Positions 1 to 6,922 of a stretch of 42,332 nucleotides of DNA are shown in pieces. A program made the translations under genes and the position numbers. This DNA is from an uncultured Lachnospiraceae bacterium (lineage in GTDB: Bacteria; Bacillota; Clostridia; Lachnospirales; Lachnospiraceae), in assembly GCA_944380315.1 (NCBI GenBank), contig CALWHG010000070.1, positions 1 through 42,332 of the forward strand, written 5' to 3'. How positions within the stretch are numbered: the stretch's first letter is position 1; the number at the start of each line of letters is the position of its first letter. The notes beneath the pieces were generated by a model. That model was not told the origin of the DNA and did no database searches. It saw only the letters and a program-made list of their open reading frames with translations.

Positions 1-900
1 AGAAAACCGCCGCAGAATTTCGGTACATTCCCTAATCTTCTGTGGCGGTACATCGCTATCATATGCTACTATTATTTTTTTTACACCAAGCCGAAGCAAT
101 ATCTTTGTTTGCTCATCATTGACCCACGATGTTTCTGTTGCAAGCCAATTATCGTAGCCCCAGCCCTCTACTTTCATGCCAGACTTTATACCCTCGAATA
201 TGATTACCTCATTCTTCCGAAGTATGTTTTCTCTGTTTTCTTTCATTCCTACGAAGAAGTCCATCACTCCCAATTTATTATATGGAAGATATTTTGGTAT
301 ACCAAGATCTTTATACTCTCTGAATCGTGTCCGGCCCTTGACTCCTACAAGATTGCCGGCATTATCATACAGTGGATAAACTATCCGGTTGGATATCTTA
401 TCTATGCGAATTCCATACTTTTTCATTATGTCTGGAGCTATTCCTTCCTCGATCCATTCCTCTGGTATTTCATCGGCAAACCTATTCATATAATCTGCCG
501 GAAGAACGTCTCTCACAATTGAGGACGTGTTTTCTGGCGATTTTCTCACGGCATCATTTAACTGCCTATAGTACGCCACTATCGGCGGTATCTCCAGGTT
601 ATCAAGCGGTACGCCTGACATCTGACTTATCTTCTCAAGCGCCTGCGGAAAAGATAAATGCTCGAAAGCAATAAGCCAGTTAATGATATTGCCAGAGATC
701 CCACAAGAGAAGCAATGAAAAAAGTCTCGTTCCGGTCTGATGTAGAGCGAAGGCGTTTTGTCTACATGCCGAGGACAATGGCACGCCCAGCCACTGGATC
801 CTTTCGGGTGAAAGTCATATGTTTGAGAAGCATATTCCAAAAGGTCCACCTTTTCGCACATAGCCCTTAAGGCTTCTTTATCATAATGAACCTTTGTCAT
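1..900 (-). CDS. DNA primase, CHC2 zinc finger + TOPRIM (3' end cut off by window edge)
   Basis: I translated this directly from the minus strand. It starts at the ATG complement at 898-900 and stays open for 300 residues to the window edge, so the C-terminus is missing. The N-terminus has a CHC2-type zinc finger with C42-x2-H45 and C63-x2-C66 (CPRH ... FHCFSCG), the DnaG-family element that recognises template. A TOPRIM core follows, with the glutamate motif FEGIKS near residue 236 and the acidic motif YDSD at 280-283. It would make RNA primers for phage DNA replication and lies directly downstream of the helicase gene (4-base gap), the usual primase-helicase pairing. The partner could also be described as a gp4-like split primase/helicase, but the two activities are on separate proteins here. 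Confidence 0.93.
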   Translation of the reverse strand, partial: MTKVHYDKEALRAMCEKVDLLEYASQTYDFHPKGSSGWACHCPRHVDKTPSLYIRPERDFFHCFSCGISGNIINWLIAFEHLSFPQALEKISQMSGVPLDNLEIPPIVAYYRQLNDAVRKSPENTSSIVRDVLPADYMNRFADEIPEEWIEEGIAPDIMKKYGIRIDKISNRIVYPLYDNAGNLVGVKGRTRFREYKDLGIPKYLPYNKLGVMDFFVGMKENRENILRKNEVIIFEGIKSGMKVEGWGYDNWLATETSWVNDEQTKILLRLGVKKIIVAYDSDVPPQKIRECTEILRRFS

Positions 901-904
901 TGTG

Positions 905-2269
905 CTACTGCTCCGCTTCTATGTTATCAAACGGCAATGGATGAGAATCATGCTGTTTGGCCTCTTCTATTCTCATCCTGCTGCCGTCAAAGTTAAAATC
1001 TATATATTCATCCTCATCCATCTGTAAACCAAGTCTATTCAAATCTACCTGTAAAGCAAAGTTACCACAAGCAGATCCATCTACTCCCATCTCTTCGGAT
1101 GTCTTTTCTCTCCAGAGAAGCGACGCAGATACATACCTTTCGAGCTTGTCAGAGTCTGCCACCTGATTTTGCCGGTTAAGCTGTGCCCCTGCCAGCATAG
1201 CTATACCAAGTTCTCCGGCGACATTGTTCTTCAGAAAATCACATCGGGCGCCGAGTGCATTATAGTTTTCCGCCGCCGACAGAATGTTACTTTTTATATA
1301 GTCGAAGATACTAAACTCAAGACCGATCTTATACTTGAGAATCTTATGTACTGCATATATCTCTTCCTCGCTCGTAGTTGGCGCATAAATGTGGACAAAT
1401 GGTTGTTTCTTCATCCACTCATTGGCTTTCGCTAAAGCCTGGCCTTCTTCGTATGAATACATCCCGGTCTTAATGCTTTTAATCTCAACTCCGGTCAGAT
1501 TTGCTAACATTCTCTCATAAAACAATCTGTCCTGCATCTCCGTGTCAAAAAACAACGTAGGTACGCCACTTTTGATCTTATGCATCGCCTCGTTCAGAAA
1601 GAACGCTGACTTACCCTTTTTCATACGAGCCTTCAGCAGCACCAGCTCTCCGGGTTCGTACGTCAGAAAATCATTCAGATGCATAAACTTCGATGGAAGT
1701 CCGTATGTGCCTGTATCTGTGCGCCGGCTGCAGACTTCTGTCCATAAGTCATCTACTTTATCTCCGAACATTTGGATCTCAGTAGACGCCAGATACTTCT
1801 CCGAAAGATCATTGAGCTTAGTGTTGGCTTTAGAATTCAGTTGGGACAGATCCACCTTTTCGTCAAAGCAAAGCCGTTCCATGTCACCGGCAGTGGTATA
1901 GAGGTCTCTTTTATATGCCATGGTCACTACATTCTTGACCAATAGCTTATATTCCTCCAGCGTTTCTCTCGCGGCATACTGACTTAATGAGATAAACTCT
2001 TGCATGTCCGTCAAGTTATGCTGAGCCATCGTCCGCAAAACGCCTTTATTAGAGTTGAGCATATTGCTTAGATTGACCGCATCTATATTGTCGACGCCTT
2101 GTTTGAATAGTTCGGATATGGCCCAATATATACAGCCATTTTCTACGTTATAGAAATAACCCGGTTTAAGATAATCAGTGTGAAGAACATACTCTGGATG
2201 AACAATGAGAGTTGCAATAATTCCGGCTTCGGCTTGGTTATCAGATAGCACCGATAAATCTCTTGCCAT
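905..2269 (-). CDS. dnaB: Replicative DNA helicase, DnaB-like
   Basis: This 454-residue protein has the DnaB layout. An N-terminal primase-interaction domain (residues 1-105, starting with the typical 'QAEAGII'-type stretch) is followed by a RecA-like ATPase. The Walker A motif is ARMKKGKS at residues 214-221, followed by an FFDTEM strand near 236-245. The Walker A is slightly degenerate: it lacks the usual GxxxxGKT spacing of glycines but keeps GKS. It should unwind the phage fork as a hexamer together with the primase encoded next to it. The start ATG is preceded by AAGGGG at a good distance. The first 50 residues resemble the DnaB N-terminal domain, which supports a loader- and primase-interacting helicase rather than a monomeric UvrD-type one. 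Confidence 0.9.
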   Translation of the reverse strand: MARDLSVLSDNQAEAGIIATLIVHPEYVLHTDYLKPGYFYNVENGCIYWAISELFKQGVDNIDAVNLSNMLNSNKGVLRTMAQHNLTDMQEFISLSQYAARETLEEYKLLVKNVVTMAYKRDLYTTAGDMERLCFDEKVDLSQLNSKANTKLNDLSEKYLASTEIQMFGDKVDDLWTEVCSRRTDTGTYGLPSKFMHLNDFLTYEPGELVLLKARMKKGKSAFFLNEAMHKIKSGVPTLFFDTEMQDRLFYERMLANLTGVEIKSIKTGMYSYEEGQALAKANEWMKKQPFVHIYAPTTSEEEIYAVHKILKYKIGLEFSIFDYIKSNILSAAENYNALGARCDFLKNNVAGELGIAMLAGAQLNRQNQVADSDKLERYVSASLLWREKTSEEMGVDGSACGNFALQVDLNRLGLQMDEDEYIDFNFDGSRMRIEEAKQHDSHPLPFDNIEAEQ

Positions 2270-2281
2270 CCGTCCCCTTTC

Positions 2282-2749
2282 TTACTGAAACAAAGAATCC
2301 AATGTTCGTTTCGGCGCGGGCCTATACTCAAAAGTCTGCTCCGGCGATTCTCCGGACAATACAGGTTTTACTTGAATCGTACTATGTCGCTGAGCTTCAA
2401 ACGCTGCTTTCATTTGTCTGTTCTGCACGATGTAAGCAATTCCCGCGGGATATGTGAGTGGTTTCCCCTGCTCTAAGTGCCGTCGAATGGCAAACAGGAT
2501 ATACTCTGCCTCAAACCCCTCCTCATATACGAGCTTATTGATTACTTTCCGAAGTTGCCAGAAAACGACATCTGGGTTCACTTGTTTATAAAACACATCT
2601 ATTATTTGTTCTATCGTCTCCTGTTCATGAAGACAGTCAGGGTGATAAAGTTTTCCAGAACGTTCAATCTCTGTACCTGGTTCAATGTCATGCGTTTGAT
2701 GTCGGCAGTATTTGTAAGCACAACGAAGTTTTTTCGGTTTACCTGCCAT
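2282..2749 (-). CDS. Small replication-operon protein with a putative N-terminal zinc site
   Basis: This is a 155-residue protein that I do not recognise. The chosen ATG lies 5 bases after a GGGGG ribosome binding site; a GTG two codons upstream is the alternative. Near the N-terminus two cysteines about six apart (CAYKYC) and an H-x-x-x-C pair (YHPDCLH) could form one zinc site. The rest looks helical, with aromatic residues around 'VFWQLRKVINKL', and ends in a Gln/Pro-rich tail (TLDSLFQ). Its position between helicase/primase and SSB suggests a helicase loader or replication accessory factor. That role is inferred from context only. It overlaps the upstream gene by about 10 bases, so the two are probably translationally coupled. 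Confidence 0.8.
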   Translation of the reverse strand: MAGKPKKLRCAYKYCRHQTHDIEPGTEIERSGKLYHPDCLHEQETIEQIIDVFYKQVNPDVVFWQLRKVINKLVYEEGFEAEYILFAIRRHLEQGKPLTYPAGIAYIVQNRQMKAAFEAQRHSTIQVKPVLSGESPEQTFEYRPAPKRTLDSLFQ

Positions 2750-3050
2750 AATCACCCCCGAGATCTACCGCAAAGCCATACTCATCGATCAATCGTTGTC
2801 TAATAGAGCCAAGAGTCTCCTCGCCGCTCGTCCACTTCGGCATTTGATCTTCGATGTATTGAAGCACCGGCTGACACTCCTCCGGCGATAGCTTCAGTAT
2901 CTTTATTAATGCCTCTGCGAATAGCAAAAACATAGCCTCTACTCGGCCATCCGTAAGGACTTTCTCCTGCCGTTTTACAAAATACTGTCGGAGCTCAGCC
3001 TCAACCTTCCGTTGCCTGCGTTCAACCTCCCTACGTTCCACTCTGTTCAT
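2739..3050 (-). CDS. Hypothetical protein, charged coiled-coil N-terminus
   Basis: This is a 103-residue protein whose first 35 residues are very rich in Arg, Glu and Lys (RREVERRQRKVEAELRQ) and predict a coiled coil. The remainder looks helical. The ATG overlaps the stop codon of the RNA ligase gene upstream in an ATGA arrangement, a clear sign of one operon with coupled translation. I cannot assign a function. Proteins of this size next to DnaB-like helicases are often loaders or accessory factors, but no specific motif supports that here. Confidence 0.8.
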   Translation of the reverse strand: MNRVERREVERRQRKVEAELRQYFVKRQEKVLTDGRVEAMFLLFAEALIKILKLSPEECQPVLQYIEDQMPKWTSGEETLGSIRQRLIDEYGFAVDLGGDYGR

Positions 3051-3688
3051 ATCACAAAATCCTCGACTTTGACTTTAACTATCACGCGCTTTCCACGACG
3101 ATCTAAGAGCTCTATCATAGGTCTGCCAACCACACCCTCCATATCTGCCGTGCCCATCATTGACTTAGGGCGAAGCTTGATAAATTCCACAGCATCTTCT
3201 ATCGTGCCCGTAAGTACTATCGGGACACAATCTATTCCGAAGGTCTGTGCAATATCTTCGACGGCGTCCCTCTTAAACCAGAGATTCTGCTCAGGAAGAT
3301 ATACATCGAACAATATGAACGATACATCTGACCGGTACGTGCTTCCGCGTTTTTGTATCTTCGGCCCGTAACCCTCTCCGTAAAGGATTACTTTCGTTTC
3401 TCCGAATTTCTGTTCAAACAGCTCCTCGTTGTCGTTTCCTCCGAAGAACTCTATAAGCTTATTAAGGAGATCCGCCGGTATCTGTGCACGCTCCGTACGC
3501 CCGTGATACTCTACTTTGTGACCGTCCCAGCAAACGGATATATTGGTGCCGTCAATTTTCTCGGTCCATAAAAATTTATTATCTTTCAGATACTCAATCG
3601 TCTCATCTCGAAAATTACCCTCGATGAGCTTCTTAGTTCCCTCAGTATCTCGTTCAAATACTCCGGAAATTTTATGATACTCAATCAT
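3047..3688 (-). CDS. RNA ligase, Rnl2-like nucleotidyltransferase
   Basis: This 213-residue protein carries the covalent nucleotidyltransferase motifs of RNA ligases. Motif I is EKIDGTN with the AMP-accepting lysine at residue 44. Motif III is near YGEGYG (103-108), motif IIIa near FILFDVY (124-130), motif IV at EGVV (184-187) and motif V at KVKVE (205-209). It ends just after motif V, so only the catalytic domain is present. The start is the ATG at 3686-3688 with an AAAGGGG site upstream, giving an 8-base overlap with the previous gene; a reading frame 25 codons longer lacks a ribosome binding site. It would seal 3'-OH/5'-phosphate ends in RNA, possibly broken tRNAs, and may work with the kinase-HD enzyme at 38117. 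Confidence 0.88.
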   Translation of the reverse strand: MIEYHKISGVFERDTEGTKKLIEGNFRDETIEYLKDNKFLWTEKIDGTNISVCWDGHKVEYHGRTERAQIPADLLNKLIEFFGGNDNEELFEQKFGETKVILYGEGYGPKIQKRGSTYRSDVSFILFDVYLPEQNLWFKRDAVEDIAQTFGIDCVPIVLTGTIEDAVEFIKLRPKSMMGTADMEGVVGRPMIELLDRRGKRVIVKVKVEDFVI

Positions 3689-3995
3689 GATCAGGCCCCT
3701 TTTCTTTAGGAACTCCCACTCTGGTTGCCGACCGCAGTGTTCTCTTGACTTCACAATGCCCACCTACAAACCGCTTTGTTATGGCGGCACATAGTCCAGC
3801 GTATTCGTTAAACTCCTCGCCATCCTTAACTTTGACTTGCACCGATGAGCCATCGGCAAATTTTACATAAGTGATCTTCTTCTTATGATTAAAGCTAACA
3901 AGTTCTATCTTAGGGATCAGATCGCTTGTCTTCTCGACAACCGTACGACAGTCAAGCAATGGAAATAAGTTCATAAACTCCATAGAATCAACCAT
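3681..3995 (-). CDS. Hypothetical phage protein in replication operon
   Basis: This is a 104-residue protein of unknown function. The start was set at the second in-frame ATG because GAGAGGGG lies 6-8 bases before it. The middle has a short beta-rich pattern (KKITYVKFADGSSVQVKV), and the C-terminus is basic. It sits between SSB and RNA ligase and overlaps the ligase gene by 8 bases, so it is probably co-expressed with the replication genes. Confidence 0.75.
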   Translation of the reverse strand: MVDSMEFMNLFPLLDCRTVVEKTSDLIPKIELVSFNHKKKITYVKFADGSSVQVKVKDGEEFNEYAGLCAAITKRFVGGHCEVKRTLRSATRVGVPKEKGPDHD

Positions 3996-4012
3996 ATTAT
4001 TACCCCTCTCTA

Positions 4013-4459
4013 TCAAAATGGCAGGCCCTCGTCCTCCGCATCCTCGGGAATGTCCATAAAGCCTTCGTTCAATTCTTCTTTTTTTACTGTCTTCTTGCCG
4101 GAAGTTCTGGTAGTCTGAGTCGAGACAGAATTCTCACCGACAGACCTCTTGCTCTCAGCAAACTCTATCTCTTCCACTACGATATCAAGCGTATTTACTG
4201 TATTCCCGTCCTTATTTTGGTACTTGCCAGACTGCAGACGACCCACAATCTCTGCTTTCATACCCTTTGAGAAATACTTCTCTACGAATTCTCCCTGGGC
4301 GCCAAAAGCAACACAGTTCACAAAATCAGCCTCGTACTCACCATCTTTGTTTTTGAATCTTCTCTGTATTGCCACTCCGAATCTGGCTATAGTTCTGTCA
4401 CCGGAAACACGTATATCAGGATCCCCGGTAAGTCTTCCGCTTATACTTACTTTATTCAT
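4013..4459 (-). CDS. ssb: Single-stranded DNA-binding protein
   Basis: This 148-residue protein has a clear OB-fold SSB sequence: NKVSISGRLTGDPDIR at the start, then ARFGVAI, the 'DFVNCVAFG' core and GRLQSGKYQNKDG. It closes with a flexible linker and an acidic tip ending DEGLPF, the typical SSB tail that recruits partner proteins. It coats single-stranded DNA during replication and recombination. The ATG follows AAGGAGGATGT. It is 12 bases downstream of the Sak4-like ATPase, and such pairs of SSB with a single-strand annealing or recombinase protein are common in phages. Confidence 0.95.
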   Translation of the reverse strand: MNKVSISGRLTGDPDIRVSGDRTIARFGVAIQRRFKNKDGEYEADFVNCVAFGAQGEFVEKYFSKGMKAEIVGRLQSGKYQNKDGNTVNTLDIVVEEIEFAESKRSVGENSVSTQTTRTSGKKTVKKEELNEGFMDIPEDAEDEGLPF

Positions 4460-4471
4460 ACATCCTCCTTG

Positions 4472-5392
4472 TTACTCGACTATAGGCGATATATTCTGTA
4501 ACTCCGCATAACACTCTTCTGCTGCCGCAAGTTCCTTTATCGCGTTGGGATTGCCCGATTTCACATACTTCTTGAGAGCCTCCATCAAAGGTTTGTTTTT
4601 AGATCCTCCGAGCTCTTTGCAAAGTGTTATGATATCTTTCTTAATCTGATCCAGTTTTTCTTCATCCGAAATCTCAGCCTCTAAAAAGCTCTTCACCGGC
4701 TTTGATGAGGCGGGTGCATCGCCTGTGTTCGCCCACTCATAAAGCTTTTCTCCGTCTTTTTCGGTCAAGACCTCATATCTGCCTTCAAATAGATGTGTGT
4801 TGTCCTTGTCAGCCGAAGCAATATGTGTAGCCTGCTCGATAATCAAAGACACAGTATACTCAAAGCCGATGTCCTTATCCTGCTGTGCGCCTACGCCTAC
4901 CTTAACCGGAACCTTTTTCCCGTTTTGATCTACCCGATCCCAGACGTCCTTACCTCTCGCAGTAGCGATTATGTGAATAGGAGCACTTAATATAGCCTCC
5001 ATAAATTTTCGATGTTTAGGTTTAAGCTTCGACCAATTTAACCAACTATCACCGGGCATTTTGTCGTGTGTATCATTCAACCATGTCCACTCATGAGTCA
5101 AGGAATCAATGATAAGAACTTTATATCCTGCGTTTACCGCCTCATCGAGCGCCTCTAAATACTTATCAATGGTAAATGGATCATCTAACTGTACGAGATC
5201 GTAATCAAACTCGTTGGCGTAATAGAGATCTCTGGAGCGTTCTGTACCAATGTACGCAATATCGCTTCCGCACTTAGAAGCAATACCCTTGGCAAGTCTT
5301 AATGCACTATAACTCTTACCACAGCCTGACGGTCCGCTGAGTAATACCTTGAGCCATACCTGCTCTCTTTTGGCCTTTTGAAATCCAGCCAT
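4472..5392 (-). CDS. Sak4-like RecA-fold ATPase / phage recombinase
   Basis: This 306-residue protein starts at an ATG preceded by AGGAGGAAACAT; a longer frame upstream has no such site. It has a perfect Walker A (GPSGCGKS near residues 19-26) and a Walker B (VLIIDSL near 88-94). The sequence matches the phage nucleotide-binding AAA_24/Sak4 type, a RecA-like ATPase that promotes strand annealing with SSB. The C-terminal 80 residues form a charged helical tail (residues 230-300) absent from minimal Sak4 proteins. The SSB gene immediately follows, which supports a recombination role. It is the first gene of the replication operon, and its leader lies downstream of the RNA array terminators. Confidence 0.85.
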   Translation of the reverse strand: MAGFQKAKREQVWLKVLLSGPSGCGKSYSALRLAKGIASKCGSDIAYIGTERSRDLYYANEFDYDLVQLDDPFTIDKYLEALDEAVNAGYKVLIIDSLTHEWTWLNDTHDKMPGDSWLNWSKLKPKHRKFMEAILSAPIHIIATARGKDVWDRVDQNGKKVPVKVGVGAQQDKDIGFEYTVSLIIEQATHIASADKDNTHLFEGRYEVLTEKDGEKLYEWANTGDAPASSKPVKSFLEAEISDEEKLDQIKKDIITLCKELGGSKNKPLMEALKKYVKSGNPNAIKELAAAEECYAELQNISPIVE

Positions 5393-5483
5393 ATGTTTCC
5401 TCCTTTTAAAATTATGTTTGGAATTAGTTAAGATTTTCGAGGAATTTTTTAGATTCGTTGTAAGATTTGATGACTCGAAAAAT

Positions 5484-5568
5484 AGATGACCCGCAAAAAG
5501 GGTCAAGAAAAAAGGGCAGACGAGTGTTGATTCTCGCTTACCAATCAGCCGCAGCCGATCCTGCCCTT
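5484..5568 (-). terminator. Tandem terminator-like hairpins closing the RNA array
   Basis: Two hairpins lie in tandem on the minus strand. The first (5512-5568) pairs AAGGGCAG with CTGCCCTT over 8 bp and is followed directly by a run of T. Its 41-nt interior contains a smaller hairpin GCGAG/CTCGT. The second (5488-5504) pairs GACCC with GGGTC over a 7-nt loop and is followed by ATCTATTTTT. Both fit intrinsic termination of the RNA array before the replication operon. The long interior of the first also resembles a tRNA acceptor stem with D- and T-like arms, so it may be a processed RNA as well. Confidence 0.5.
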
Positions 5569-5639
5569 AAACTATATTATTCACCACACTTAAGGAAAAT
5601 TATTCAATTGTCAAGGAGCGATGATCTGCTGATATAAAA

Positions 5640-6202
5640 CCAACAGATAAATTCCGTGAGCAGGAGTCGAACCTGCTATTATATGCCGCCGGGCCACAGA
5701 GCCAAATAAATGGAGAATCTAACATGGGCGGCCACAGTCACCACAACTACGGCCAAGTGGATAGGCGGGATTTGATACCCGCACGCAACCTTTTTAACGC
5801 TCGCTCGTTTTTAATCTACTCAGATTGTTAGTTTGCCTTTCGATGACCCTCGAATGTCTATGTCAACACCCTTATGCCTCTCTCGGTCAGTCTGTACTGG
5901 TGCGCCTCAGTGGATAACTGATATTTACCCCTCGTTCGGGCGCTGAGTTCGCAGCTACCGCAGCAAGAGTATGTTGCCAGTCCCTACTGTACGTCTACTT
6001 CCGCCACTATCCAACCTTATGGATGATGGTGCTATCGGTCCATCTGCCCGTCCGATTTCCACGGAGACTCGACTGTGCATTTCTGCTTACGTTTGTCATT
6101 CCGGCACGTCCTAACGCTTTTGCATGCAGAAACATAGTTGTGGCCGGGATTAGACTGCGCTGTGGCTACGGCTTTATGCACAACCATATACGACAGCCCA
6201 AA
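5640..6202 (-). ncRNA. Candidate large structured non-coding RNA downstream of tRNA-Leu(CAG)
   Basis: About 560 bases with no credible gene follow the last tRNA of the array. The minus strand is dense in short helices. At its 3' end is a canonical 17-nt T-arm (GCAGG TTCGACT CCTGC, 5660-5676) with no matching anticodon arm. Others include GGTTGTG/CACAACT enclosing 6136-6184, TTTCTGC/GCAGAAA around 6080-6136, GCCGCC/GGCGGC, an AATCT-GAGT-AGATT tetraloop hairpin, GCGGG/CCCGC with an 8-nt loop, and overlapping TGAC/GTCA and TTCGA/TCGAA pairings that would make a pseudoknot. Large ornate phage RNAs such as ROOL and GOLLD are known to lie next to tRNAs in Firmicutes phages. Assignment to either is inference. 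Confidence 0.4.
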
Positions 6203-6276
6203 TGTCCGAAGAGGGAGTCGAACCCTCAAAATTCGCAACCTGAATGCGACACGTATACCAATTCCATCATTCGGAC
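6203..6276 (-). tRNA. tRNA-Leu(CAG)
   Basis: The cloverleaf has acceptor stem GTCCGAA/TTCGGAC, anticodon arm TCGCA-TTCAGGT-TGCGA and T-arm GAGGG-TTCGACT-CCCTC. The anticodon CAG reads CUG. The D-region looks like tRNA-Leu (GGAATTGGTA). The variable loop is only 5 nt (ATTTT) instead of the long class II arm. No 3' CCA is encoded. The gene is 74 nt. Confidence 0.88.
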
Positions 6277-6279
6277 TGA

Positions 6280-6353
6280 TACCGGAAGAGGGAATTGAAC
6301 CCCCAGATCGATGATTTTGAATCATCCGCCTATACCAATTCGGCTATTCCGGC
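6280..6353 (-). tRNA. tRNA-Leu(CAA)
   Basis: Acceptor stem GCCGGAA/TTCCGGT, anticodon arm GATGA-TTCAAAA-TCATC and T-arm GGGGG-TTCAATT-CCCTC. The anticodon CAA reads UUG. As in the neighbouring Leu(CAG), the variable loop is short (about 5 nt), unusual for tRNA-Leu. It lies 3 bases from the next tRNA. Confidence 0.88.
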
Positions 6354-6357
6354 AAAA

Positions 6358-6442
6358 TACCCTCGGTGGGAGTCGAACCCACACAATCATTTCTGATCCC
6401 GAATCCTTAGTCCGGTGCATATTCCAATTCTGCTACGAGGGC
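6358..6442 (-). tRNA. tRNA-Leu(AAG), class II variable arm
   Basis: Acceptor stem GCCCTCG/CGAGGGT, anticodon arm CCGGA-CTAAGGA-TTCGG, a true long variable arm (ATCA-GAAA-TGAT) and T-arm GTGGG-TTCGACT-CCCAC. The 7-nt anticodon loop gives AAG, which reads CUU. A34 tRNA-Leu genes are rare in bacteria. This is the only one of the four Leu tRNAs here with the long variable arm. Confidence 0.85.
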
Positions 6443-6446
6443 TAAA

Positions 6447-6520
6447 TACATCCAATGGGAATCGAACCCATACCTGATAGATTTTAAGTCTACTGCGTCT
6501 GCCTATTGCGCCATGGATGC
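6447..6520 (-). tRNA. tRNA-Leu(TAA)
   Basis: Acceptor stem GCATCCA/TGGATGT, anticodon arm GTAGA-CTTAAAA-TCTAT and T-arm ATGGG-TTCGATT-CCCAT. The anticodon TAA reads UUA. The D-region (AGGCAGACGCAG) is typical of tRNA-Leu(TAA), but the variable loop is just 5 nt (CAGGT). Confidence 0.88.
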
Positions 6521-6524
6521 TTAA

Positions 6525-6597
6525 CGGGTGCACAGGGACTCGAACCCCGAACCTTTCGGTTAACAGCCGAATGCTCTGCCAATTGAGCTATGCATCC
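6525..6597 (-). tRNA. tRNA-Asn(GTT)
   Basis: Acceptor stem GGATGCA/TGCACCC with one A-C mismatch, D-arm AGCTC..GAGC, anticodon arm TTCGG-CTGTTAA-CCGAA and T-arm CGGGG-TTCGAGT-CCCTG. The anticodon is GTT. The discriminator is G, as usual for tRNA-Asn. Confidence 0.92.
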
Positions 6598-6600
6598 AAG

Positions 6601-6683
6601 TGGGTAGAGATGGACTCAAACCATCGATGTTTCTGATGTGCCTGATTTACAGTCAAGGGTGATCGCCGCTACACTACCTACCC
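6601..6683 (-). tRNA. tRNA-Tyr(GTA)
   Basis: Acceptor stem GGGTAGG/TCTACCC, anticodon arm CTTGA-CTGTAAA-TCAGG, a long class II variable arm and T-arm GATGG-TTTGAGT-CCATC. The anticodon is GTA. The 83-nt length fits bacterial tRNA-Tyr. Confidence 0.92.
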
Positions 6684-6687
6684 AGAA

Positions 6688-6760
6688 AGAGTATAGCGAG
6701 ATTTGAACTCGCGCCACCTGTTTGGAAGGCAGGAATGCTAACCGCTAACACCACATACTC
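6688..6760 (-). tRNA. tRNA-Gly(TCC)
   Basis: Acceptor stem GAGTATG/TATACTC, anticodon loop CTTCCAA (anticodon TCC) on a CCTGC/ACAGG stem with one mismatch next to the loop, and T-arm GCGAG-TTCAAAT-CTCGC. Confidence 0.9.
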
Positions 6761-6764
6761 TTAA

Positions 6765-6838
6765 TTGCAAGGGCAGGATTTGAACCTGCGACCTCTGGGC
6801 TATGACCCCAGCGAGCTACCAAACTGCTCCACCCTGCG
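6765..6838 (-). tRNA. Initiator tRNA-fMet(CAT)
   Basis: The first acceptor position is an unpaired C1:A72 (CGCAGGG with CCTTGCA), the mark of bacterial initiator tRNA. The anticodon stem CTGGG/CCCAG carries the three G:C pairs next to the CAT-containing loop (GTCATAG). The T-arm is GCAGG-TTCAAAT-CCTGC. A phage copy of tRNA-fMet could favour initiation on phage mRNAs. Confidence 0.9.
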
Positions 6839-6843
6839 ATAAA

Positions 6844-6922
6844 GAGGAACTGGTAGGACTCGAACCTACGACAACCACTGGATTACTCCTTAGTTGCTCT
6901 CTCCAACTGAGCTACAGTCCTC
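6844..6922 (-). tRNA. tRNA body without a readable anticodon
   Basis: The acceptor stem (GAGGACTG with CAG-T-TCCTC, one bulged T), D-arm (GCTC..GAGC, AGTTGG loop) and T-arm (GTAGG-TTCGAGT-CCTAC) are all good. The 26 nt between the D- and T-stems do not form a 5-bp/7-nt anticodon arm. The best fold is ACT-AA-GGA-[GTAA]-TCC-AGT, a GNRA-type tetraloop hairpin with a 2-nt bulge. It may be a decayed tRNA or a deliberate non-decoding tRNA. Confidence 0.6.

Noticed and set aside
5571-5614. Promoter TTGACA ... TATAGT before the replication operon
   Set aside because: The boxes are 32 bp apart, too far for one promoter. No better -10 lies at 16-18 bp from TTGACA.
5653-6065. Giant tRNA with intron, closed by TCCGTGG/TCACGGA
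   Set aside because: A 7-bp helix with a G-T pair over 400 nt is expected by chance, and no anticodon arm could be found.
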